Source: Actinomycetes bacterium (lineage in GTDB: Bacteria; Actinomycetota; Actinomycetes; Mycobacteriales; Micromonosporaceae). From it: DNA of 11,117 nucleotides. Below the pieces are notes generated by a model, which saw only the letters and a program-made list of their open reading frames with translations, was not told the DNA's origin and ran no database searches. Where the stretch lies: the NCBI GenBank assembly GCA_021793335.1, contig JAJYSW010000102.1:1-11117 (forward strand). Direction: 5' to 3'. The translations under genes were made by a program, and so were the position numbers. This document shows, piece after piece, positions 6,344 to 11,117 of the stretch. How positions within the stretch are numbered: position 1 is the stretch's first letter; each line of letters starts with the position of its first letter.

Positions 6344-7330
6344 TCAGGGCCGCTCGGCCGCCTTCTTCTTCTGGGCCTTCGCCTCCAAGACCAGCGCCGC
6401 CAGCACCAGCAGCGCGCCGAACAGCGCGAGCAGGACCGGGAGGGCGACCGAACCGGACGGCGCTTCGAGCCCGTGCTCGCCGTCCTGCCAAGGCCACAGC
6501 GCCCGGAGCGAGCCGGTCATCAGGCCGGCGAGGACCGCCATGGTCACCTGCCTGCGATGGTGCAGCAGCCACTGGAGGGTCTTGACGAACGAGCCCAGCC
6601 CCACCGCCGCACCGAGCGCGAACACCCCGATGAAGACGAGGTTGCGGTCTTCGAGCGCGTGCAGGATCGGCACGTACAGCCCCATCGCCAAGAGGATGAA
6701 GGAGCCCGACAGGCCCGGCAGCACCAGCGCGTTGATCGCGACGGCCGCGCCGACGAACACCAGCCACAGCGGCGGGCGGTCCAGCTCGGCCTGCGGCAGG
6801 CCGGTGAGGACGAACCCGAGGACCGCCCCCGCGGCCATCAAGCCCCCGTCCAGGACACGGAAGCGGTCCGGCATCATGCGCAGCGGCACGGCGATCGAGA
6901 CCACGATCATGCCGAAGAACAGCCCTCGCATCGGCACCGGATGGGATTCCAGGATCGGCGCGATCGTCTTGAGCGACAGCAGCAGCACCGTGGCCATCCC
7001 GGCGAGCACCGGCACCAGCAGCGGCCAGTCCACGGCGCGCAGCGCACGCAGGCCCTCCCCGACGCCCTGGCGGCGCACGAGGCCCGAGATCAAGGTCCGG
7101 CATGCGTGCAGCAGGTCGCCAGCGGCGTCGATCAGACCGTCGTACAGGCCGACCACCAGTGCGACCGTCCCTCCCGAGATACCGGGGACGGATTCGGCGG
7201 CGCCGACCAGACCGCCGCGCACGGCGGCGAACGGCGCGGCTCGCCACGAGCTCTTCGGGCGAGGCTCAGCACCTTCGGACACTGGGTCGAGGGGGACCGG
7301 GCCGTCTTGCGTGCTGCGGTAGATCGTCAC
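6344..7330 (-). CDS. DUF368 family polyprenyl-phosphate transporter (PopT-type)
   Basis: A multi-pass membrane protein of 328 residues. DUF368 proteins, some named PopT, have been shown to return undecaprenyl or decaprenyl phosphate, the lipid carrier of cell-wall precursors, across the cytoplasmic membrane for reuse. The family signature ESVPGISGGTVALVVGLYDGLI lies at about 46-67. A second related motif, LVLPGLSGSFILLAMGLY, lies at about 202-219, as expected of the internally repeated fold. Other hydrophobic segments lie near 104-122, 135-150, 163-177, 188-200, 232-247, 262-274 and 295-316, and the tail is basic (KAQKKKAAERP). The start is uncertain: GTG 7330 gives a length near the family norm, whereas ATG 7507 would add 59 Arg/Gly-rich residues unlike the family. 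No strong Shine-Dalgarno precedes GTG 7330. The gene is divergent from the plus-strand gene at 7600. Confidence 0.9.
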   Translation of the reverse strand: MTIYRSTQDGPVPLDPVSEGAEPRPKSSWRAAPFAAVRGGLVGAAESVPGISGGTVALVVGLYDGLIDAAGDLLHACRTLISGLVRRQGVGEGLRALRAVDWPLLVPVLAGMATVLLLSLKTIAPILESHPVPMRGLFFGMIVVSIAVPLRMMPDRFRVLDGGLMAAGAVLGFVLTGLPQAELDRPPLWLVFVGAAVAINALVLPGLSGSFILLAMGLYVPILHALEDRNLVFIGVFALGAAVGLGSFVKTLQWLLHHRRQVTMAVLAGLMTGSLRALWPWQDGEHGLEAPSGSVALPVLLALFGALLVLAALVLEAKAQKKKAAERP

Positions 7331-7504
7331 TCGATCAGCGTAGCGGGGGCCGCCTCCCGTGCGCTTCGGTCCTCCGGCCGATACCGCCTGGACGGCATGC
7401 CTGCCGAGCGGCTTCGCGGCCACGCCCGTTCGCGTCGTCCCCACGCGGTTCGGGCCGCCCGGGGGCCGGGCCCACCTTGTGTCGCCGCGCGAGCGGGCCC
7501 GGGC

Positions 7505-7510
7505 CATAAT
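7505..7510 (+). promoter_or_regulatory. Candidate -10 element for the membrane protein gene
   Basis: CATAAT is a rare AT-rich hexamer in a very GC-rich divergent intergenic region, 90 bp upstream of the ATG at 7600. No good -35 lies at the right distance (TTGTGT is 22 bases away), so an activator-dependent or alternative-sigma promoter is possible. Confidence 0.3.
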
Positions 7511-7531
7511 TCAGTGATGATTCGCGGTGCG

Positions 7532-7561
7532 TCCGGCTCGCGCTCACCTCGCGGAGCCGGA
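7532..7561 (+). promoter_or_regulatory. Leader hairpin upstream of the membrane protein gene
   Basis: TCCGGCTC (7532-7539) and GAGCCGGA (7554-7561) are perfect 8-bp inverted repeats. GCG and CGC inside them extend the stem after one bulged base. If transcription starts after the CATAAT at 7505, this lies in the untranslated leader, about 38 bases before the ATG. It may be an attenuating or protective hairpin, or an operator. Confidence 0.4.
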
Positions 7562-7599
7562 TGGCCGGTCGGCAGCGCGCAGGGGGAGGGAGGGCCACG

Positions 7600-8724
7600 A
7601 TGAGTCGTACGGTCGGACCGTACACCGATGTCGCGACCACTCGCGTCGAAGGAGCCTACGAGCTGTGCGAAGGCGTCGACGAGGCCGGTCGCCCGGTGCA
7701 GATCCTCACGCTCGGATCGACCTCCTCCAAGGACCCGGCCAGGCGCGGCCTGCTGTCCGACACCGTCGCCTGGGCCTACGCCACGGCGGGCCCCGAGGAC
7801 GCTCCGATCCTGGTGGCCGATCTCGAAGCCGAGCAGCCGTACGTGGTCGTGCTGCGCGATGCGCGCCTGCACGGCGCCGGCCGGATCATGGACCGGCTGC
7901 TGGCGCTCGGCCCGGCCACCGGCCCGCTGCCCGTCGGTCCCGCCGCAGTCGCGCACCGTCCGCAGCTCCCGGCCTCCCCGGTCGGGCCGCCGTCGGCTCC
8001 GCCGATGTCCCCGCCCACGGTGGTGATCGCCCCGCCCAGACGCCCTTCGCAGCTGCGGCCCATCCTCATCGGCATCGCCAGCGTGGTGGTGATCGTGGCG
8101 CTGGCCGTGGGCGGCTGGTTCATCTGGACGGCGCTGGCCTCCGGCGACGACTCGGACGAGTCGCTGCCGCTCCCGGCCACCGAACGGGCGCCCGCCGAGG
8201 CCGAGGGGGCCTTTCCCGAAGGCATGGCGGAGGAGCGGCAGGAGGAGCGCACCGCGCCCGAATGGCAGGCCGATACCTCGGACCTGTCGGTGGCGGGCGA
8301 GCTGTTCACCGAGCACGACGACACGGACGTCGTCGCGGTCACCGGCTGGCCCTTCGCCTTCCGGGTGCCGGCCGGCTACCACTGCGAGGCCGGTGACCGG
8401 TCCACGGTGTGCATCGCGCCCGACGGGGCCTCGTCGGTGGAGGTGGGGTGGACGGTGTGCGAATCGCCCTGTCGCGAGGAGGCCCGCGAGGCCCTCCAGG
8501 AGGCGCTGCCGTACCAGCCGCTCCAGGCTTATGAGAATGGTGACATCGGCTTCTCGCACCGCGAGCCGTACGGGAAGTGGAAGGCGTCGCTGAGCGTGTT
8601 CGTGGAGGACGGCGGGCGGATATTGCACGTCACCGCGGTGGCGAACGTGTCCGCGGAATTGGCCCGGGAGGCGCAGCCGATCCTCAACGACGTGCTCAAT
8701 CAGGCTCAATCGCTGGAAGAGTAG
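7600..8724 (+). CDS. Single-pass membrane protein with kinase-N-lobe-like cytoplasmic domain and cysteine-rich outer domain
   Basis: A 374-residue protein of no family I can name firmly. Residues 1-105 look like a compact alpha/beta domain. Its layout (VGPYTDVATTRVEGAYEL, GRPVQILTL, DPARRGLL, ILVADLEAEQPYVVVL) recalls the N-lobe of actinobacterial Ser/Thr kinases, but the P-loop glycines and the whole catalytic lobe are missing. Residues 106-150 are a Pro/Ala-rich linker, 153-180 one transmembrane helix (ILIGIASVVVIVALAVGGWFIW), and 181-230 an acidic linker. Residues 231-374 form a predicted outer domain with four cysteines (262, 271, 287, 291), suited to two disulfides. ATG 7600 is chosen because GGGAGGGAGGG stands 5 bases before it; an in-frame ATG at 7561 lacks such a site. 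The 3' end overlaps the convergent gene by 19 bp. A sensor or scaffold role in the envelope is inference. Confidence 0.75.
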   Translation: MSRTVGPYTDVATTRVEGAYELCEGVDEAGRPVQILTLGSTSSKDPARRGLLSDTVAWAYATAGPEDAPILVADLEAEQPYVVVLRDARLHGAGRIMDRLLALGPATGPLPVGPAAVAHRPQLPASPVGPPSAPPMSPPTVVIAPPRRPSQLRPILIGIASVVVIVALAVGGWFIWTALASGDDSDESLPLPATERAPAEAEGAFPEGMAEERQEERTAPEWQADTSDLSVAGELFTEHDDTDVVAVTGWPFAFRVPAGYHCEAGDRSTVCIAPDGASSVEVGWTVCESPCREEAREALQEALPYQPLQAYENGDIGFSHREPYGKWKASLSVFVEDGGRILHVTAVANVSAELAREAQPILNDVLNQAQSLEE

Positions 8725-9572
8725 GCTTCCCAGGTCTCCAGCGCGGCGGCGACCGCGGAGCCGGAGCCTCCGGGACGCTCGGGGACCGCCGGCCCGAATC
8801 CGGCCTCGATGAGCAGGTTGGTGTACACAGGGCTGCTGTAGGAACGCAGGAGGTTCGCGGCGGCCTCGCGGCGGGCGTCATCGAGGTCGGCGGCCACCAG
8901 CATGGGGTACTCGAACTGGCCGATCTGCGCGTAGCCGTCGGGCGGTTCCAGGCCGGCGCTCGCTTCGGCGTTGCGGCGGCGGACCTCCGAGGCCGACATG
9001 ACGGGGACGGCGTCGGAGCCGGTCTCGCCGGAGACGTCGGCCTCGTCCACACCGCGGATGACGATCCAGACCAGACTGGCCGGGTCCTTTCGGGGGTCTT
9101 CCAGCGCGATCGCGGTCGAGTCGAAGTCGATTTCGACGGTGGTGTCGGCGCCTTCGGGCAGCGCGAGACCGACCGCGTCGGAGGCCGTGGAGGTCGCGAA
9201 GTGCTCCCACTGATCGGCCAGACCGGCGTCCGGCACTTCCAGGACGAGGTCGGTCTCGGGAATCCACACGTCGGCGTCGGCTGCGGCGATCTCACCGGTG
9301 GGCACGGCGTCGACGGTGATCTCGGCGCACACGTCCGATCCACGGGCGGGGGCTCCCCCGCCCTCGGCGACGAAATCCTGGAGGACCGGAGCCAGTTCGG
9401 GGGCCGCGGCCACCGTCAAGGTGGTCTCGGTGCCGCAGGACTGCACGTGGGCTATGGCCGCGTTCAGCGTGTAGACGGTCATCGGCGCGAAGACGGCCAG
9501 TAGCGCGGCACCACCGAGGAGGCGACGACCCTCTTTCGAGAGTCGTCGCGGTCTGCGGTGTCGGCCGGTCAT
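8706..9572 (-). CDS. Extracytoplasmic substrate-binding-like protein (VWA-less relative)
   Basis: A 288-residue protein. A basic start (MTGRHRRPRRLSKEGRR) and a hydrophobic segment at 18-43 make it secreted or anchored by an uncleaved signal. Cys46 and Cys82 could form a disulfide. The segments TLTVAAAPELAPVLQDF (51-67), ADVWIPETDLVLEV (100-113) and EYPMLVAADLDDARREAAANL match what I recall of the N-terminal solute-binding-like half of actinobacterial binding-plus-VWA proteins, where D-V-W-I-P-D/E is typical. Those relatives continue into a von Willebrand A domain after a helix like ALETW; here the protein ends WEAYSSSD* at that very point. The ligand is unknown and no transporter genes are adjacent. 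ATG 9572 is preferred over 9647 because it begins the signal-like sequence and has a promoter placed for leaderless transcription; the extra 25 residues (cysteine-rich, aromatic) look untranslated. Loss of the VWA half is inferred from family memory. Confidence 0.75.
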   Translation of the reverse strand: MTGRHRRPRRLSKEGRRLLGGAALLAVFAPMTVYTLNAAIAHVQSCGTETTLTVAAAPELAPVLQDFVAEGGGAPARGSDVCAEITVDAVPTGEIAAADADVWIPETDLVLEVPDAGLADQWEHFATSTASDAVGLALPEGADTTVEIDFDSTAIALEDPRKDPASLVWIVIRGVDEADVSGETGSDAVPVMSASEVRRRNAEASAGLEPPDGYAQIGQFEYPMLVAADLDDARREAAANLLRSYSSPVYTNLLIEAGFGPAVPERPGGSGSAVAAALETWEAYSSSD

Positions 9573-9578
9573 GTCACG

Positions 9579-9607
9579 ATTGTATGACCCGACACAGCCA
9601 CAGTCGA
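9579..9607 (-). promoter_or_regulatory. Promoter positioned for a leaderless transcript
   Basis: On the minus strand TCGACT, then 17 bases, TACAAT, 6 bases, and the ATG at 9572. The -10 fits TANNNT and the -35 matches TTGACA at four of six bases. Transcription would start at or next to the A of the ATG. Leaderless mRNAs are common in actinobacteria, and no Shine-Dalgarno is visible here. Confidence 0.5.
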
Positions 9608-9680
9608 GATCCCGTCGTTCAGTTATCCACTGCCGACCGAACGTCACGCCGAATGGCGCGGCGCTCCAGGGTCTGCTTCA

Positions 9681-9709
9681 GGACTCGGGGCGAGCCGGTA
9701 TCCGAGTCC
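9681..9709 (-). terminator. Inverted repeat downstream of the ArsR gene
   Basis: GGACTCGG (9681-9688) and CCGAGTCC (9702-9709) are perfect 8-bp arms around 13 bases. It lies 121 bp past the ArsR stop and about 110 bp upstream of the binding-protein start. A second short dyad, CTCGC/GCGAG, lies at 9719-9733. Without a T-run it may be a transcript end or an operator for the gene at 8706-9572. Confidence 0.35.
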
Positions 9710-9829
9710 ATTGGTTCGCTCGCAAGGTGCGAGGGTCTCCCAGATCCCGTTCGGCTCTGGCAGGCCCGACAACGCAGCGAGCGGGCGAATGGACCGGATG
9801 GCGCCCGTCCAGGGTTCTTGAAACAGGCC

Positions 9830-10186
9830 CTAGCGACGGCGGCGGCGCTTGGGCGGCGTGAGCAGGTCCGCCACGATCCGCATCGTCTCGGGGACGAGGC
9901 GGAAGTAGGCCCACACCCCGCGCTTATCGCGCTCGACGACCCCGGCCTCGGCCAGGATGCGGAGGTGGTGGCTCACCGTAGGCTGAGACAGGCCCAGCGG
10001 ATCGGTCAGTTCGGCGACACAGGCCTCCTGTTCGGGAGACGCCTGGATGAGGCTGATGAGTTGCAGCCGGTTCGGGTCCGCAAGTGCTTTGAGGACACCT
10101 GCGATTCGTTCTGCGTCGGATTTGGAGATCGTCTCGCCGCTCACGGGCGAGACCGGTGTCTCGGCCTCGACGGTGACTCGCACCAT
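9830..10186 (-). CDS. ArsR/SmtB-family winged-helix repressor
   Basis: A 118-residue ArsR-family regulator. Residues 23-45 (SDAERIAGVLKALADPNRLQLISLI) are the conserved first helices, and SQPTVSHHLRILAEAGVVE (67-85) is the recognition helix and wing entry. DKRGVWAYFRLVPE (87-100) is the beta-hairpin wing. The tail PPKRRRRR is strongly basic. In arsenic-sensing relatives the sensor helix reads CVCDL; here it is CVAEL (Cys56-Val-Ala-Glu-Leu), leaving a single cysteine, so the classical thiol metal site is incomplete. Family members bind operators near their own promoter and release on metal or other signal; the inducer here is unknown, and no arsenate reductase or efflux gene is in the window. 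ATG 10186 is chosen for the GAAGGA purine run about 8 bases upstream and the fit to family length. In-frame ATGs at 10228 and 10354 would add non-conserved residues. Confidence 0.88.
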   Translation of the reverse strand: MVRVTVEAETPVSPVSGETISKSDAERIAGVLKALADPNRLQLISLIQASPEQEACVAELTDPLGLSQPTVSHHLRILAEAGVVERDKRGVWAYFRLVPETMRIVADLLTPPKRRRRR

Positions 10187-10327
10187 GATCGTGTTCCTTC
10201 CGGATTGTTCGCGGTCGATGCCGGACATGGCTTCACTGCCATTGATCCAGTTCCAACCGTGAATATGCCCTTGCGTTGTGGCCGGGCGGTAACGACGACG
10301 CTTCCAGCGCGCAAAGGCTTCGGTTCC

Positions 10328-10369
10328 CAGTGGTCTGAGAGAAAGCTGCACCACTGCCTTCGTCAGACC
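10328..10369 (-). promoter_or_regulatory. Two mutually exclusive hairpins in the possible ArsR leader
   Basis: CAGTGGT (10328-10334) pairs with ACCACTG (10350-10356), and GGTCTGA (10332-10338) pairs with TCAGACC (10363-10369). The two pairings share bases 10332-10334, so only one can form at a time. On minus-strand RNA the shared 3' strand is UCAGACCACUG. It lies 142-183 bases upstream of the ArsR start. This is attenuator- or switch-like geometry, or overlapping operators; function is not shown. Confidence 0.45.
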
Positions 10370-10519
10370 TAATGCCGAGAATACGCCGCCCGAACCACCC
10401 GGGCCACCACCATTCGGGGATCACTTTTCGCGGCGCGACCATTTTCTTCCGGTCGGAAGGATGACTACCAGGCGTTATATCCAAATACGCCTATATTCGA
10501 TCGCTTGCCGATTTCAGCG

Positions 10520-10558
10520 TGAGATGGACGTCACTCTCCGTGAGTGACAAACATCTCA
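10520..10558. promoter_or_regulatory. 39-bp nested dyad, probable operator
   Basis: TGAGATG (10520-10526) pairs with CATCTCA (10552-10558), and GTCACTC (10530-10536) with GAGTGAC (10542-10548). A 3-by-3 mismatch separates the blocks and the centre has 5 bases. That is 14 of 17 positions symmetric about one point. Each 17-base half is the same sequence apart from three bases, as for a dimeric or tetrameric regulator site. Confidence 0.6.
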
Positions 10559-10598
10559 ATATTTAGAACAGGGCGGAACCGCAGCATAGATTCACCGC

Positions 10599-10622
10599 GG
10601 CTGTATCCTATAGGATACAGCC
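10599..10622. promoter_or_regulatory. 24-bp perfect palindrome, probable operator
   Basis: The half GGCTGTATCCTA (10599-10610) is followed directly by its exact reverse complement (10611-10622). Each strand contains TATCCT and TAGGAT, both fitting the TANNNT -10 consensus, so a bound repressor would cover a -10 if one is used here. The centre is TA, unlike the CG-centred sites usual for LacI regulators; the binding protein is unknown. Confidence 0.7.
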
Positions 10623-10656
10623 CAAACGAACTATGAGATCGCTTTCCGCCCGGACG

Positions 10657-10676
10657 CGCCTCACCCGAGGCGTTTT
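10657..10676 (+). terminator. Plus-strand intrinsic terminator with no upstream plus-strand gene
   Basis: CGCCTC (10657-10662), loop ACCC, GAGGCG (10667-10672), then TTTT. This is a short but classical rho-independent shape that works only on the plus strand, whereas both flanking genes are on the minus strand. Read the other way there is no T-run, so it is a poor terminator for the LacI gene. Confidence 0.5.
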
Positions 10677-10777
10677 ACGGCCCCACCAGCTCACTTGTAC
10701 GCATTGCGCACACCGCAATGAAGAAAAGCCGCAACGCACATCGAACACGCTCTGCGCCCGCCTCCGAAAGAACGTGA

Positions 10778-11117
10778 TCACCTTCCGCGTGGGGGCGCGG
10801 TGGAATCGCGCTCGACGAGTTCGGTGCCGATCAGGAGCACTTCGGGAAAATCCTCTTCCAATGCCGCTGTAAGCGCTTTGACACCCATGTCGTGCAAGGG
10901 AAGTGCAACTGTCGTCAGCGAAGGCGTCAAATCCCGCACGATCGGAATATCGTCGAACCCGGCGACCGAGACTTCTTCGGGAATCCGCACGCCGCCTTCC
11001 CGCAGCGCCGTGCACAGGCCAGTGGCCTGCACATCACCGGTCACGAACACCGCAGTCGGCAGCGAGCCGCGCTCCAGCAACTCACGGCCGGCCTGGTACC
11101 CGCCCTCCCGGCTGAAC
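10778..11117 (-). CDS. LacI-family transcriptional regulator, C-terminal part (runs off right edge)
   Basis: The last 112 residues of a LacI/PurR-type repressor; the N-terminal DNA-binding domain is outside the window. The frame is open to the right edge, and the fragment starts FSREGGYQAGRELLERG. Family marks are the strand PTAVFVTGDVQATGLCTAL, EEVSVAGFDDIPIVRDLTPSLT (the conserved G-F-D-D/N core and the P-x-L-T-T-V that follows), ALPLHDMGVKAL, and the usual ending LVERDSTAPP. This is the periplasmic-binding-protein-like effector half, which binds a sugar or nucleotide and controls operator binding. Such regulators commonly govern carbohydrate genes, so control of the distant GH3 gene in trans is possible but unsupported. 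The stop at 10778 is followed by the 591-bp dyad-rich gap. Confidence 0.93.
   Translation of the reverse strand, partial: FSREGGYQAGRELLERGSLPTAVFVTGDVQATGLCTALREGGVRIPEEVSVAGFDDIPIVRDLTPSLTTVALPLHDMGVKALTAALEEDFPEVLLIGTELVERDSTAPPRGR

Larger units (their letters stand above)
10187..10777. promoter_or_regulatory. 591-bp intergenic region dense in dyad symmetry
   Basis: No convincing gene in either strand. AT content rises around 10440-10640 compared with neighbours. Besides the elements listed separately it has CTTCCG/CGGAAG (10446-10459), AGGCGT/ACGCCT (10470-10492), CCCGAA/TTCGGG (10389-10418), and a direct repeat AATACGCC (10380-10387 and 10484-10491). It must contain the ArsR promoter; CATATT (complement of 10262-10267) is a possible -10. 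Short reading frames inside (10461-10547 plus strand, 28 codons; 10534-10587 minus strand, 18 codons) have no persuasive support as proteins. Confidence 0.6.

Noticed and set aside
6473..7603. 376-codon plus-strand open frame over the DUF368 gene
   Set aside because: His/Arg/Gln-rich shadow of a protein with unmistakable DUF368 motifs.
7327..8709. 460-codon minus-strand open frame across the membrane protein gene
   Set aside because: Antisense to 7600-8724, which has a start with a strong ribosome binding site, a transmembrane helix and paired cysteines; the antisense frame has none of these.
8577..9503. 308-codon plus-strand open frame over the binding-protein gene
   Set aside because: Gly/Arg/Val-rich shadow frame that would overlap two real genes; no ribosome binding site.
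9573..9829. tRNA gene in the ArsR/binding-protein gap, suggested by short stems near a GGTTCGC stretch
   Set aside because: The stems do not assemble into a cloverleaf, and no acceptor stem or anticodon arm can be placed.
10233..10484. 83-codon minus-strand frame in the LacI-ArsR gap
   Set aside because: TTG start without ribosome binding site, no recognisable motif, and it crosses several dyads better explained as regulatory DNA or RNA.
10461..10547. 28-codon plus-strand frame ending inside the 39-bp dyad
   Set aside because: The GGAAGG stretch directly abuts the ATG, too close for a ribosome binding site, and many of its codons are rare for this genome. It remains only a remote leader-peptide candidate.

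Overview
The window is GC-rich and codes densely in the style of an actinomycete: strong G/C preference at third codon positions, GTG and TTG starts, Ser/Ala/Gly-rich secreted proteins, and a chaplin-type surface protein. Chaplins are known from spore- and hypha-forming Actinomycetota, so a filamentous actinobacterium is likely. A Glycomyces-like genus is my guess and is not proven by the sequence. I see no rRNA, tRNA, transposase, phage gene or CRISPR array.

Layout, left to right. The 5' end of a gene resembling the YhgA/Rpn PD-(D/E)XK family runs off the left edge (minus, 1-200). Next is a large multidomain GH3 glycosidase (minus, about 328-3444) with a probable fascin-like beta-trefoil insert and a C-terminal CBM6-like domain. 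Divergent from it is a membrane-anchored SRPBCC protein (plus, 3708-4217). A long hairpin terminator separates that gene from a secreted four-repeat chaplin-like protein (minus, 4305-5303). Upstream of the latter is a small secreted protein (minus, 5581-5970) whose tail resembles the tail of the chaplin-like protein. A DUF368/PopT-type polyprenyl-phosphate transporter follows (minus, 6344-7330). Divergent from it is a single-pass membrane protein with a cysteine-rich outer domain (plus, 7600-8724). Its last 19 bp overlap, tail to tail, an extracytoplasmic substrate-binding-like protein (minus, 8706-9572). Then come an ArsR-family regulator (minus, 9830-10186) and, after a 591-bp gap, the 3' end of a LacI-family regulator (minus, 10778 to the right edge).

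Functional reading. Several products belong to the cell envelope: the chaplin-like protein, the small secreted protein, the lipid-carrier transporter, the membrane protein and the binding protein. They form no obvious single operon. The chaplin-like and small secreted genes are the best candidates for a functional pair, because they share a C-terminal segment and lie next to each other on one strand.

The 591-bp gap between the LacI and ArsR genes is the most unusual non-coding stretch. It is AT-richer than its surroundings around 10440-10640. It holds a 24-bp perfect palindrome, a 39-bp nested dyad, two overlapping mutually exclusive hairpins, further short dyads, and a plus-strand intrinsic-terminator shape with no plus-strand gene before it. 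It looks like a compact regulatory region or a short RNA locus that ordinary gene calling would leave blank.
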